A stretch of DNA of 64,000 bases from an uncultured Eggerthellaceae bacterium (GCA_910588905.1 CAJURZ010000007.1:1-64000), one strand, 5' to 3'; shown: positions 1 through 9,002, numbered from the stretch's first letter. The notes: generated by a model from the letters alone, not told the origin. Translations and numbers: made by a program.

Positions 1-1604
1 GTATCCCACTGGTCGAAGATCTCAGGGTTCAGCCGCTTGCCCATCTCCAGGATGATCTGCTCGTCAGATTTCGCCTCATAGAAATCACAGACCTTCACCA
101 TGGCTCGGGCGGGAGTCCACCAGGTGCGGGCAGAGTTGCGCTCTGCGCTCATGGCCACCGGCAGCAGGATATCAGCCAAAGCCACAGAGGTGGGGGTGAT
201 ATAGGGATCAGCGTTCACGATGAAGGGGATCCGCTTCATAGCCTCCATGGTGCGCGCCACATCCTGAGAGGGGCACGACAGCGTATTGGAGGACTGGATC
301 CACATCATCTTGATGGGATAGGGGAAATCCGTCTCAATGGCCTGGAGCAAACCGTCAGAGGAGGCATGGGCAACGAAATCGCCACCCTCGATGCCCAACG
401 CGAAGCGGTTGTTCAGCTTCTTCGCCCGCCACTCGGGAGGAGTCAGATCCTCACCGGAAGCATAGCCCGCATTGCATTCGAAGGCGTTGTGCACCAAGAT
501 GTTGCCACCGGGCACATCCACATTGCCGCAGAGTGCCATGAGATCGCAGCCTGCCAAGGTGAGCGCCATGGCGGAGAGCTGCTGATCGAAGGCTAAGCCC
601 CACTGGATGGCACCCGGCTTGGCGGATGCGTAGAGGCGGGCGGATGCGCGGATGTCATCAGCATCCAGATCGCAGATCTCAGCCGCCCACTCCGGTGTCA
701 TGTCCTTGACGGACTCTGCTAGCTCTTCGAAGCCAGCACACCAAAGCGAGACGAATTCCTCGTCATAGAGCTTCTCGGAGATGATGACGTTGATCCAAGC
801 GCAGGCCAGAGCCGCGTCCGTTCCCGGGCGGACCTGCAGCCAGTACTCAGCCCGAGCGCCCCACCAGGTGAGCCGCGGGTCTATAGAGATGATCTTGGAG
901 CCCATCTGCACGCACTGGACCAGCCAGTGACCGATATAGCCATCAGCATTGGAAGCCAGCGGCTCATTGCCCCAGACCACGATCACCTCAGGTGCCACCC
1001 ACTCAGGGTTGTTGTAGCGGTCTGGGTGGGTCTCAGAAGCGTCCACGATGGGGAAATCGCCGAAGGGGGCGATGGAACCACAGATGCGCGGCATATAGCA
1101 GGAGAACCCGGTGAAGCCGAAGGTAGAGATATTCGGGGTCTTCAGGGCCGCTTGGCCGAAGAAGGGTACCTGCCAATTGATGTTGCGGCCCGTACCATGA
1201 ACGCAGATGATGGCATTGCCGCCGTCTGTCTCCCAGATCTCCTTGACCTTGGCCTCGATGGTGTCATAGGCCTCATCCCAGGTGATGCGCTCCCACTTGT
1301 TCTCTCCGCGCTCACCGGCGCGCTTCATGGGATACTTCAACCGGTCGGGATGGTTCACGGATTCATCCATGGTCAAGCACTTGATGCAGAGCTTGCCGTT
1401 GGTACATGGATCGAGCGGGTCGCCCTCAATGCGCTCCAGCTTCCCGTCTTTCACATAGAGCAGCACGCCGCAGGAGGTGTGGCACCCCGGAGGCGAATAG
1501 TGGTAGGTGCGGGTGACGGTATAGCCATCCTCCTCCCACTGCCATTCCCCTTCGTGGTAGGCCTTGCGGTCTAGGCTGTCTAAGAATTCCTTGTAATCTG
1601 CCAT
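1..1604 (-). CDS. Molybdopterin oxidoreductase, DMSO reductase family (C-terminus cut by window edge)
   Basis: About 534 N-terminal residues are present; the gene runs off the left edge. It is a close paralogue of the complete 831-residue enzyme at 4811..7306, nearly identical over the first 110 residues (both share HEGEWQWEEDGYTVTRTY). No Tat or Sec signal peptide is visible, so the enzyme is probably cytoplasmic. A 4Fe-4S-type region holds C41-x3-C45 and C73-x2-C76; the first Cys of the usual CxxC-x3-C pattern is missing (Pro38). GTGRNINWQVPF and VVWGNEPL belong to the bis-MGD cofactor-binding fold. A Cys in SCYMPR could be the molybdenum ligand (inference). The start ATG follows a good AAGGAGG site. 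It is the last visible gene of the minus-strand oxidoreductase/transporter cluster. The family reduces or hydroxylates small organic or inorganic substrates; the substrate here is unknown. Confidence 0.9.
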   Translation of the reverse strand, partial: MADYKEFLDSLDRKAYHEGEWQWEEDGYTVTRTYHYSPPGCHTSCGVLLYVKDGKLERIEGDPLDPCTNGKLCIKCLTMDESVNHPDRLKYPMKRAGERGENKWERITWDEAYDTIEAKVKEIWETDGGNAIICVHGTGRNINWQVPFFGQAALKTPNISTFGFTGFSCYMPRICGSIAPFGDFPIVDASETHPDRYNNPEWVAPEVIVVWGNEPLASNADGYIGHWLVQCVQMGSKIISIDPRLTWWGARAEYWLQVRPGTDAALACAWINVIISEKLYDEEFVSLWCAGFEELAESVKDMTPEWAAEICDLDADDIRASARLYASAKPGAIQWGLAFDQQLSAMALTLAGCDLMALCGNVDVPGGNILVHNAFECNAGYASGEDLTPPEWRAKKLNNRFALGIEGGDFVAHASSDGLLQAIETDFPYPIKMMWIQSSNTLSCPSQDVARTMEAMKRIPFIVNADPYITPTSVALADILLPVAMSAERNSARTWWTPARAMVKVCDFYEAKSDEQIILEMGKRLNPEIFDQWD

Positions 1605-1652
1605 TACCCCTCCTTATCTTGGGTTGGTCAGGCTTGATAGGGATCAGGTGTC

Positions 1653-2906
1653 CTACTCCCACTGAGCCCGGATCTTCTTCTTTTGCGTAAGGGCGATAGC
1701 CACCAGCACGGCGCAGATGATGAGGATCACGATGCCGCCGAAGAACGAGCCGACATAGCTCCCAGTGATGTCATAGCACGCACCCACAGCAGCCGCTCCG
1801 AAGCAGCCGATGATGCCGGACATGCGGGAATAGGAGAGTATCTGTGCGAAGTACTTCTTGCCGAAGATCTCAGAGAGCAGCGTGGGCACGGATATGGTGA
1901 TGATCACCGAATTCATGCCGAAGACGAAAGCCGCTACCATGAGCGGGATCTGATCCTGCAAGAACGAGAAGCCAAGCAGGGATGCAGCAGTGATCCCCAA
2001 GGTGATGTAGGTAGAGGCCGCCACCCCTATCTTATCCGTCACCCAGCCCATCACGAGCGTTGCCACGGTGTAACCCAGCTGCGCCAAAGCCAATATCTCC
2101 GCTCCGAATGCGGCGGTGTAACCCAGCGACTCTGCGAACCCGGGCAGATGATTGTTGTAACCGCTGAAGAGCGCCTCGATGCCAGCGTAGACGAAGATGC
2201 AGACGAACGCCAAGGTGACGATGGCCTTCTTCGCGGGCATGCCGTGGATATCCTTTGCTTCCTCTTCCACCGTCTCACCCTCATCGGCACCATAGGACTT
2301 GAGTCCCATCTCCTCAGGATGCAGCCGGAACACGAACAGGGTCCAGGGAAGCACGAGGACGCAGATGATGAGGGCGATGGAGGGATAAGCCAGCCTCCAG
2401 CCGATCTCTCCGATGAGCCACGTACCCAAGATGGGGAAGATCACACCACCGATGCCGGAACCGCACATGGCGATGCCCAAAGCCGTACCGCGCTTCTTCG
2501 TGAACCAGTTCTCGATGAGCACCGTAGAGGCCACGACGAAGACCAGAGCACCAGAGATGCCCAACACGATACCGCCCACATACCACTGCCAGAGCTCGGT
2601 CATGAGCCCCATGCAAGCCTCGGTGGCCGCGATGATGAGAAAGCATCCCGTGAGGAATGCACGGAAGTTCCATTTGGGCAGGAACTTCGCTACGAACGGG
2701 TAGGTGAAGGTGGTGGCGATGAAGTAGAACGTCAGATACAGTGCGAGCGCTCCTCGGTCGAATCCAAGGTCCTCGCAGATGGGGACGAAGAAGATACCGC
2801 CTGAATTCATGATGGCCCCTAAGGCTCCTGCCTGCAAGAAGCAGCAACCGATCATCACGATCCAGGCGTAGTGGATACTCCCTTTGGTCTGAGACAAGAG
2901 AAACAC
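1653..2906 (-). CDS. MFS transporter (oxalate/formate-antiporter-like)
   Basis: A 417-residue polytopic membrane protein with about 12 hydrophobic segments and a charged central loop (about residues 200-225, GADEGETVEEEAKD) splitting it into two six-helix halves, as in the major facilitator superfamily. The MGWVTDKIG segment in the second half resembles the MFS motif-A loop. It starts MFLLSQTKGSIHYAW, typical of the oxalate/formate antiporter-like branch. It lies between two molybdopterin oxidoreductase genes and is paralogous to the transporter at 3153..4424. The likely job is uptake of the enzyme substrate or exchange of substrate and product across the cytoplasmic membrane (inference from context). 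Substrate specificity cannot be read from the sequence. Confidence 0.88.
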   Translation of the reverse strand: MFLLSQTKGSIHYAWIVMIGCCFLQAGALGAIMNSGGIFFVPICEDLGFDRGALALYLTFYFIATTFTYPFVAKFLPKWNFRAFLTGCFLIIAATEACMGLMTELWQWYVGGIVLGISGALVFVVASTVLIENWFTKKRGTALGIAMCGSGIGGVIFPILGTWLIGEIGWRLAYPSIALIICVLVLPWTLFVFRLHPEEMGLKSYGADEGETVEEEAKDIHGMPAKKAIVTLAFVCIFVYAGIEALFSGYNNHLPGFAESLGYTAAFGAEILALAQLGYTVATLVMGWVTDKIGVAASTYITLGITAASLLGFSFLQDQIPLMVAAFVFGMNSVIITISVPTLLSEIFGKKYFAQILSYSRMSGIIGCFGAAAVGACYDITGSYVGSFFGGIVILIICAVLVAIALTQKKKIRAQWE

Positions 2907-2972
2907 CTCCGAATGAGAATGGAGCCAGCGCTCCCGCGTGGGCGCCTGTCAGGCTCCGCGGATTGATGGGGA

Positions 2973-3056
2973 TCAGTTGGGCATGAACCACATGCGCCCA
3001 GGAGAATGCAGGAGCATCTTGTAGATGAGCTCATCTGAGCTAAGCCGTTTCTCCAT
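2973..3056 (-). CDS. Possible 27-residue small protein between two transporter genes
   Basis: A 28-codon reading frame starting MEKRLSSDELIYKMLLHS and ending GRMWFMPN. It has one of the strongest ribosome sites in the cluster: GGAAAGGAGG, ending about 8-10 nt before the ATG. It occupies the 246-nt gap between the two MFS genes, on their strand. The peptide is amphipathic rather than a clear membrane helix, with no cysteine pair. It may be a real small protein, a leader peptide coupled to the downstream MFS gene, or a decayed remnant. No function can be assigned. Confidence 0.4.
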   Translation of the reverse strand: MEKRLSSDELIYKMLLHSPGRMWFMPN

Positions 3057-3152
3057 GGCCGGGCCCTCCTTTCCTGGAACAGGAGATGCAGATAGGGAAA
3101 AGCCGCGTCCGTCTCCTCCCTCGGCACTGGCGGACCAGCACCGAAGGAGGGC

Positions 3153-4424
3153 TTAGGCGCTCTCCCAGTGAGCTTTCTGGGTCTTCTTGGCAGTAACGTA
3201 GGTGATGAGGATGAGCACCATGGTGATGGCAGCGATGACCGCACCGATGGTGAAGGCGCCAGAGTAAGAACCCGTAGAGGTGTAGAACAGGGCGATCACA
3301 GGAGCCCCGAACGCTCCACCCAGACCCACGCCCATCATGGCGTAGGAGAGCACCTTGTCGAAGGGGCGCTCGCCGAAGTGATGGCGCACGATCATGGGAA
3401 CGGAGATGGTGACCAGTGCGTTGTTCATGCCGAAGAAGAACGCCGTGATGGCCATGGTGACCTCATTGGTGGCCACGAAGGCCCAGCAGAGGAACGTGAT
3501 GATGGTGATGATGAACAGGATGATGGTGACGTTCTTGGCACCGATCTTGTCGCACAGGTAGCCGCCACACAGGGAAGCCAGGATATAGCCCGCCTGCAGG
3601 AGGGTCATCAGCGTTGCAGAGAACGTAGCGGCCTCAGGCCCCAGGACCTCCATGCAATTGGCCTGCACGTAGGAGTTGAAGCCGCCAGGGAAGGAGATGC
3701 CCACGCAAGCGATGATGAGGATGAGGAAGGTGATGGAGCCCACAGCGTACTTCAGCGGCACGCCCGGCTTGGCACCTTCGGTCACCTGCTCTGCATCCAT
3801 TGCCGGACCATAGGGCTCAAGGCCGCTCTTGGCCGGATCGGTGGAGAACACCGTGAGCGAGAAGATGAGGATGAGCAGCACCAGCACTGCGTTCACATAG
3901 TAGACGCCCTGCCAGCCGATGGACTGGAAGAGCTGGGTGAAGACCAGCGGGAAGATAGCCCCGCCGATCCCCGAGAACAGGTTCGCGATGCCCAGATAGC
4001 GACCTGCGATCTTGCCCGAGAACCAGGAGTTGATGAATAGCGGGCAAGCATAGATGAAGAACTGGCCGCCGAAGAGGCCCATGAGCACACCCAGGGCTGA
4101 GAACTGCCAGGTCCAGTCAGGAGTGGCGAAGGTGAACCCGATAAGGCACAGCGCCACCACGATGACATCGATGGACAAGAACAGCTTCGAGTTCTTCGGC
4201 AAGAGGATGCCGCCCAAGAACGTACCCACAAGAGCTGCGATGCCATACATGGAGATCCACATGACATAGGACACCATATCCACACCGGCAAGCACCGGCA
4301 TGAAGGCGAAATAAGCAGAAGATGAGTTCAGTACGGTGCCAAGGCCTACAGCCTGCATGACGCAGCAGCCTATGAGCACGAGCATCGCACGCTTCTTCGA
4401 TTGAGCTTGGATATCGGTTGACAT
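3153..4424 (-). CDS. MFS transporter (oxalate/formate-antiporter-like)
   Basis: A 423-residue protein with about 12 predicted membrane segments; a hydrophilic loop near the middle (FSTDPAKSGLEPYG) separates the halves. It resembles the second transporter of the cluster (1653..2906) in length and organisation, and the pairs FFGMNNALVTISVP and FGMNSVIITISVP show common ancestry. It begins 24 nt after the ferredoxin-like gene and is probably cotranscribed with it and the upstream oxidoreductase. Proposed role: import of the substrate reduced by the neighbouring cytoplasmic molybdoenzyme, or export of its product. That role is inferred from position; only membership of the MFS is seen directly. 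Confidence 0.88.
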   Translation of the reverse strand: MSTDIQAQSKKRAMLVLIGCCVMQAVGLGTVLNSSSAYFAFMPVLAGVDMVSYVMWISMYGIAALVGTFLGGILLPKNSKLFLSIDVIVVALCLIGFTFATPDWTWQFSALGVLMGLFGGQFFIYACPLFINSWFSGKIAGRYLGIANLFSGIGGAIFPLVFTQLFQSIGWQGVYYVNAVLVLLILIFSLTVFSTDPAKSGLEPYGPAMDAEQVTEGAKPGVPLKYAVGSITFLILIIACVGISFPGGFNSYVQANCMEVLGPEAATFSATLMTLLQAGYILASLCGGYLCDKIGAKNVTIILFIITIITFLCWAFVATNEVTMAITAFFFGMNNALVTISVPMIVRHHFGERPFDKVLSYAMMGVGLGGAFGAPVIALFYTSTGSYSGAFTIGAVIAAITMVLILITYVTAKKTQKAHWESA

Positions 4425-4448
4425 TGGTGATCCCTTCCTTTCCGTTGG

Positions 4449-4796
4449 CTATGCTTCGGTGGTGGTGTAGAGCGCGAAGCGCGTCTTGCCGTCCATCTTC
4501 TTGATGAGCTCTTCGGTATCCCCGTAGTACATGCACCAGGCCTGGCAGTGCTGGACGCACATGGGCATCTTGCCCTTGGACGTGCGGTCTTCGCACATAT
4601 CGCATGCCTTGGTGATCACCGGAAGCCACGTCCACTCCCAGTGGTTCGGGGCCGGAACACCCTCGTACTCATAGGGGCCCGTCTCGGTGAGCTTGATGCC
4701 GAACTCGCCCTTGGGTAGGTCCAAGTGCTTCTTGCACGCTACCTCACAGCTGTGGCAGCCCGTGCAGTAGTCGTAGTTGATGAGTATTCCCTTCAT
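4449..4796 (-). CDS. 4Fe-4S ferredoxin-like electron-transfer subunit
   Basis: 115 residues with two cysteine clusters. The N-terminal one is CTGCHSCEVACKKH (CxxCxxCxxxC, classic 4Fe-4S). The other is CDMCEDR...CVQHCQAWC, as in the DmsB/NrfC-type iron-sulfur subunits that partner DMSO-reductase-family enzymes. It is much shorter than DmsB (about 200 residues), so it probably carries two rather than four clusters, and it has no signal peptide. It starts 14 nt after the catalytic gene at 4811..7306, a spacing typical of a two-subunit enzyme. It would deliver electrons to the molybdenum site. The second oxidoreductase may have its own partner beyond the left edge. Confidence 0.9.
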   Translation of the reverse strand: MKGILINYDYCTGCHSCEVACKKHLDLPKGEFGIKLTETGPYEYEGVPAPNHWEWTWLPVITKACDMCEDRTSKGKMPMCVQHCQAWCMYYGDTEELIKKMDGKTRFALYTTTEA

Positions 4797-4810
4797 GGAT
4801 GTACGCTCCT

Positions 4811-7306
4811 TTACGGCTTCATCGGCTCGAAGTCATCACGCCAACCGCCCCGTTCGACGATCTGGACGCCTGCGGGCGTGTCGCCCTCTTTCCATTTATA
4901 TATGCGGCAACGGGTGCACTTGATGGGGCTGCCGATACCACCAGGACCTGCTTGGAAGTTGCGGGTCAAGTTGTTCACGTTGTACTCGAAGCAGTCGTAG
5001 AGGTTAGGAGAAGCGCCCTCCGTCTCAGGCTTCCACCAACCGTGCTCTGCGGAGATGCAGTCATCCGGAATGCCCTCGAAGACCTTGACCATTTGACGGC
5101 AACGACCCTCATGGTTCTCCATCCAGATCCAGTCGCCATCCTGCAGGTCGTAGTCTGCTGCCGTCTTCGGAGAGACCTTCACGAGCGGTTCAGGATGGAA
5201 CTCGCGCATGGTCTCAGCCATGCGGTGCTCGGTGTGGAAGAACTCGTAGGAACGAGCGCCGTTGATCATGTAGAACGGCAGCTCCTCCATGATCTCAGGG
5301 GTGGTCTCCCAGGTCTCCGGCGCTGGTGTGTAGATGGGCATCGGCGGGATCCCCCAAGCAGTGAAGATGGAGGGGATGAGCTCGATGCGGCCGGAAGCCG
5401 TATTGAAGCCCTTCTGACCATCAGGCCGCAGAAGACCCTTCTCGTGCTTGTCATAGGTGGCGTTCCACTCATCGTAAGCATGGCCGCAGGCGTTCTTCAC
5501 CAGCTGATCGAAGGTATAGGGGCACTTCGTCGATATGGTGGGGCCGCCTTCTTCGGACACCGAGGTATGACCCCAGTCCTCATCGGTGGCGGCAGAGAAG
5601 TTCGCCTTCTTCACCTGGCCATCCTCCCCTACCACGGCAAGGTCGGTCAGCAGGTAGTCGTTGATGAAGTCTTCCGGGGAATCCCAGCGGACGAACAGCT
5701 CAGGATTCAGGCGCTTGCCCAGCCAAAGGGCTATCTCCTCATCAGACTTCGCCTCATAGAAGGAGGTGACCTTCTTCATGGCGCGCAGAGGCGTCCACCA
5801 GGTACGAGCAGAATCGCGTTCCACGGACATGGAGACCGGCAGGATCAGGTCAGCGATGGCGATCATCGTAGGGGTGATCATGGGGTCGGCGTACACGATG
5901 AAGGGGATCTTCGACATGTACTTGTAAGCGCGCGCCGCAGCACCCTCATGACCTGCGAAGGCATTGCAGGACTGGGCATAGAGCATCTTGATGGGATAAT
6001 CCTCGCCATTGACGGGGATCTTCTCCGCCTCCAGTACAGAAGCCATGGCATCGCAGTTGGACATACCCACGAAGTCCATGCCCTCATCCCCCACCATCCA
6101 CTTGCGGAACTTGCGGGCCAAAGCGCCCTCGTCCGCATAGAGGTCAACGGAGGAGTATCCGGCATTGATGTCGAAGGAGTTGTGCACCAGCACATGGGTG
6201 CCCGGCTTCTCGATGTTCCCGCAGATGGCCATCAGGTCGCAGACCGCCTCGGTCCAGTGCATGGCGGATGAGGTACCCGCGTCGAAGACGAGGCCCCACT
6301 GGATGGCACCCCTATCAGCATTGGCATACAAACGGGCGGAGCCCACGATGTCATCCACCGGTACGCCGGTGATCTTGGAAGCCCACTCAGGGGTGTACTG
6401 CTTGCAGTGCTCCTTCAACTCATCATAGTAGGCGCACCACAGCTCCACGAACTCATGGTCGATCAGGTCCTCTTCCATGATGACGTTGAGCCACGCCAGG
6501 GCCAGGCAGCAGTCGGTGCCGGGATGCGGACGAAGCCAGTACTCGGCGCGGGCACCCCACCAGGTGAGCACCGGATCGATGGAGACGATCTTCGTGCCCA
6601 TCTGGACGCAGACATTCAGCCAATGGCCCAAGTAGCCATCACCGTTGGACTTGAGCGGCTCATTGCCCCAGACCACCAGCACATCCGGATTCTTCCATTC
6701 CGGATTCGCATACCTGTCGGGCAGGGTCTCAGAGGCATCAACGATGGGATAGTCACCCAAAGGACCGGCAGCACCGCAGACGCGAGGCATGTAGCACCAC
6801 CAACCGGAGAAGTAGATGCCGCCCACGTTCGCGGTGCGGAAGCAAGCGCCGGCTATGAAGGGCACCTGCCAGTTGATGTTGCGGCCCGTGCCATGGCCCA
6901 CGAGGATGGATTCGCGACCGAGCCCCTTATCATCTATCTCCTCTTTGATGTAGGTCTCGATCATGTCGAGCGCCTCTTCCCAAGAGATGCGCTCCCATTT
7001 GTTCTCGCCGCGCTCACCGGCACGCTTCATGGGGTACTTGAGGCGCTGGTCGCTCTCCACCATCTCGATCATATCCAGACAGCGCATGCAGAGCTTGCCG
7101 TTGGCGTAGGGGTCAAGGGGGTCTCCCTCGATCTTCGCCAGCTTCCCGTCCTTGGTGTAGAGCAGCACACCGCAGGAATCATGGCACCCGGGGGCGGAGT
7201 AGTTATAGGTGCGGGTAACGGTATACCCGTCTTCCTCCCATTGCCACTCCCCTTCGTGGTAGGCCTTGCGGTCGATGCTGTCCAAGAACTCCTGATAATC
7301 AACCAT
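4811..7306 (-). CDS. Molybdopterin oxidoreductase catalytic subunit, DMSO reductase family
   Basis: 831 residues, complete, without a Tat signal, so probably cytoplasmic. An N-terminal Fe-S region has C41-x3-C45 and C73-x2-C76 instead of the standard CxxC-x3-C-xn-C. The molybdopterin core follows (GHGTGRNINWQVPF; VVWGNEPLKSNGDG; SIDPVLTWWGARAEYW). The C-terminal beta-barrel MGD-binding domain is near residues 700-800 (INGARSYEFFHTEHRMAE; GDWIWMENHEGRC). Cys171 in WWCYMPR is a candidate molybdenum ligand (inference). A strong site AAGGAGGAGAGCTT precedes the ATG. It heads the catalytic subunit-ferredoxin-MFS set, downstream of two membrane LuxR regulators. The arrangement resembles cytoplasmic catechol/pyrogallol-type dehydroxylases, but the reaction is not determined. 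Confidence 0.93.
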   Translation of the reverse strand: MVDYQEFLDSIDRKAYHEGEWQWEEDGYTVTRTYNYSAPGCHDSCGVLLYTKDGKLAKIEGDPLDPYANGKLCMRCLDMIEMVESDQRLKYPMKRAGERGENKWERISWEEALDMIETYIKEEIDDKGLGRESILVGHGTGRNINWQVPFIAGACFRTANVGGIYFSGWWCYMPRVCGAAGPLGDYPIVDASETLPDRYANPEWKNPDVLVVWGNEPLKSNGDGYLGHWLNVCVQMGTKIVSIDPVLTWWGARAEYWLRPHPGTDCCLALAWLNVIMEEDLIDHEFVELWCAYYDELKEHCKQYTPEWASKITGVPVDDIVGSARLYANADRGAIQWGLVFDAGTSSAMHWTEAVCDLMAICGNIEKPGTHVLVHNSFDINAGYSSVDLYADEGALARKFRKWMVGDEGMDFVGMSNCDAMASVLEAEKIPVNGEDYPIKMLYAQSCNAFAGHEGAAARAYKYMSKIPFIVYADPMITPTMIAIADLILPVSMSVERDSARTWWTPLRAMKKVTSFYEAKSDEEIALWLGKRLNPELFVRWDSPEDFINDYLLTDLAVVGEDGQVKKANFSAATDEDWGHTSVSEEGGPTISTKCPYTFDQLVKNACGHAYDEWNATYDKHEKGLLRPDGQKGFNTASGRIELIPSIFTAWGIPPMPIYTPAPETWETTPEIMEELPFYMINGARSYEFFHTEHRMAETMREFHPEPLVKVSPKTAADYDLQDGDWIWMENHEGRCRQMVKVFEGIPDDCISAEHGWWKPETEGASPNLYDCFEYNVNNLTRNFQAGPGGIGSPIKCTRCRIYKWKEGDTPAGVQIVERGGWRDDFEPMKP

Positions 7307-7541
7307 AAGCTCTCCTCCTTGTTTTCAGCGCACTTCGCGCCAGAGAAGAGGCTACGTCGGGCCAAGAGGGGCTGTCATCACCAAAAGATCAGGGTTTAGG
7401 AGCATACTCAATTATTGATGATGGCCCTGAACGGGCATTCTTTCCGGAAGGTCATCTGTTACCCCGTCCCCTGGTATGACGGAAGGGGTATAGTGGGTAT
7501 GAAGGATCCCGGGGCAAAGGATGAGGACCTGGTCCCTGGGA
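7307..7541. promoter_or_regulatory. Intergenic control region upstream of the molybdoenzyme cluster
   Basis: 235 nt between the second LuxR gene and the oxidoreductase operon. It is noticeably AT-richer in the middle (7405-7420) than its surroundings. It holds several short dyads: TTCCGGAA (7442-7449), GCCC-N5-GGGC (7424-7436), and overlapping GGACCTGGTCC/GTCCCTGGGAC just after the LuxR stop (7525-7542). No convincing -35/-10 pair was found, as expected for an activator-dependent promoter. That the LuxR proteins bind here is inference. Confidence 0.4.
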
Positions 7542-8999
7542 CTACTCATCTCCGTAGAGCTTGGTGGACTCTATGACGTCTATGAGCTCTTGTCGGGAAT
7601 GGACCCCTACCTTCCGATAGATATTGCGGATATGGGTCTGCACCGTGCTCAAGGATATGACCAGCGCCGCCTCTATGTACTTCGCATTCCTCCCCTGGGT
7701 CAGCAGCAGAAGGATCTCCTGCTGACGCTCCGAGAGCCCGTACTTCTCAGACACGGCCTTGCACCGCAGGCGCCATGAGGAGCGAGGGCTGCTCTTGACC
7801 TCAGCCTCAGAAGAAGGCCGTTCGAATCCGCTTTCCGGATAGCGCGGCTTATGGGAGAAGAATGCCAGCAGACAGAACGCGCCCGCTATGATCACCCCTA
7901 GGCACGCTGCATATCCTTGAGGGAGCTGGAAGGCGACCGCCCCCAGGACCACCCCGATGGCGAATCCTCCGAAATCCACCGTGCGCGCTTTCGCATAAAC
8001 GCGGTAAGGCGAGAGATTGCTCAGCCGAACATGCTCGACCATGGCCGCCCACCCCGAAGCGCAGAAGACCGCGATCAGGGATGTGATGGCGCAAAGCGCC
8101 AGCACGCGCAGAGGTCCCTCGAACATGAATAGCACCATGAAGGCCATCACCGTCAGGGGTGGAGTGAGTGGAGAGAGGCTCCGCTCGGTGATCGCCTGAT
8201 GCCAAAGAGCGTCCACGAAGAGCACGAGGCACACGCAGGCGCTCGTCCCCAAACACCACCAAAGCCCGTCATAGCGGGGAGCATAGGCAAGGACGAAGCC
8301 CAGTTCGAAGAAGCAGCTGGAGAGCATGACCGTAGAAGCCCTTCGGATCCTCGACCGCTTGTCAGAGTCCTTGTTCGTGATCGAAGATGTGAACAGGTCC
8401 TTCTGCAGCTTGATGGTCGTCAGCGCTAAGATGAAGGCCACTGCTGTGATGATGCCCAGTGCTAGGCGGGCAGCGGACACCTCTAAGAGCGATACCCCGA
8501 AGCCCAGGGCCACGCCAAGGCAGAGCCCCAGGGCTATGAAGGCGATGAGCATCCTTCCCTTCTGCTTGCAAAGGCTCACGAACCAGATCATCCCTTGGGC
8601 CGCTGATCCGGCGCACATCAGGATGAAGAGCATGAGGTTGATACCGGGGTACGCTCCCATCAAAGGCACCGCCTCTACCAGTGCGGCCGCGGCTCCTATC
8701 CCTGAGATGATGACGAGCGGAAGCGCCTTCGAGGCCCCTATCCGCTGAGCGCACAGCCGATAAGCGAAGAAAGCAGCCATGAAGCTCAGAGCCCCTATGC
8801 CCTCCTGCAAAAGGGCACACACCCCGGAGCCATCAAGGCCGAACGGCACTAAGAAGAGGCAGAGGAAGGCAGCAATATAGGACCCGAACCCGATGAATCC
8901 GGCGATATCCGTGAGATCGAGCATCAAAGAGAAGACGTCCACCGCCACCGATCCGCTCGGCTTCGATGGGCTGCGCCCCTCCTTCTTAGCTTGGGTCAT
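7542..8999 (-). CDS. Membrane-embedded LuxR-type transcriptional regulator
   Basis: 485 residues. About residues 20-390 form many hydrophobic helices resembling a 12-TM transporter-like sensor. The C-terminal 65 residues are a LuxR/FixJ-type helix-turn-helix (LSERQQEILLLLTQGRN, then SLSTVQTHIRNIYRKVGVHS). Such membrane LuxR regulators are abundant in Eggerthella-type Coriobacteriia, often beside oxidoreductase/transporter loci. The ATG lies 3 nt after the stop of the upstream regulator, whose last codons (GAG GAG GTG TGA) form the ribosome site, so the two are translationally coupled. It probably controls the adjoining molybdoenzyme operon, sensing substrate at the membrane (inference). It lacks a receiver domain. 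Confidence 0.88.
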   Translation of the reverse strand: MTQAKKEGRSPSKPSGSVAVDVFSLMLDLTDIAGFIGFGSYIAAFLCLFLVPFGLDGSGVCALLQEGIGALSFMAAFFAYRLCAQRIGASKALPLVIISGIGAAAALVEAVPLMGAYPGINLMLFILMCAGSAAQGMIWFVSLCKQKGRMLIAFIALGLCLGVALGFGVSLLEVSAARLALGIITAVAFILALTTIKLQKDLFTSSITNKDSDKRSRIRRASTVMLSSCFFELGFVLAYAPRYDGLWWCLGTSACVCLVLFVDALWHQAITERSLSPLTPPLTVMAFMVLFMFEGPLRVLALCAITSLIAVFCASGWAAMVEHVRLSNLSPYRVYAKARTVDFGGFAIGVVLGAVAFQLPQGYAACLGVIIAGAFCLLAFFSHKPRYPESGFERPSSEAEVKSSPRSSWRLRCKAVSEKYGLSERQQEILLLLTQGRNAKYIEAALVISLSTVQTHIRNIYRKVGVHSRQELIDVIESTKLYGDE

Positions 9000-9002
9000 G
9001 GA

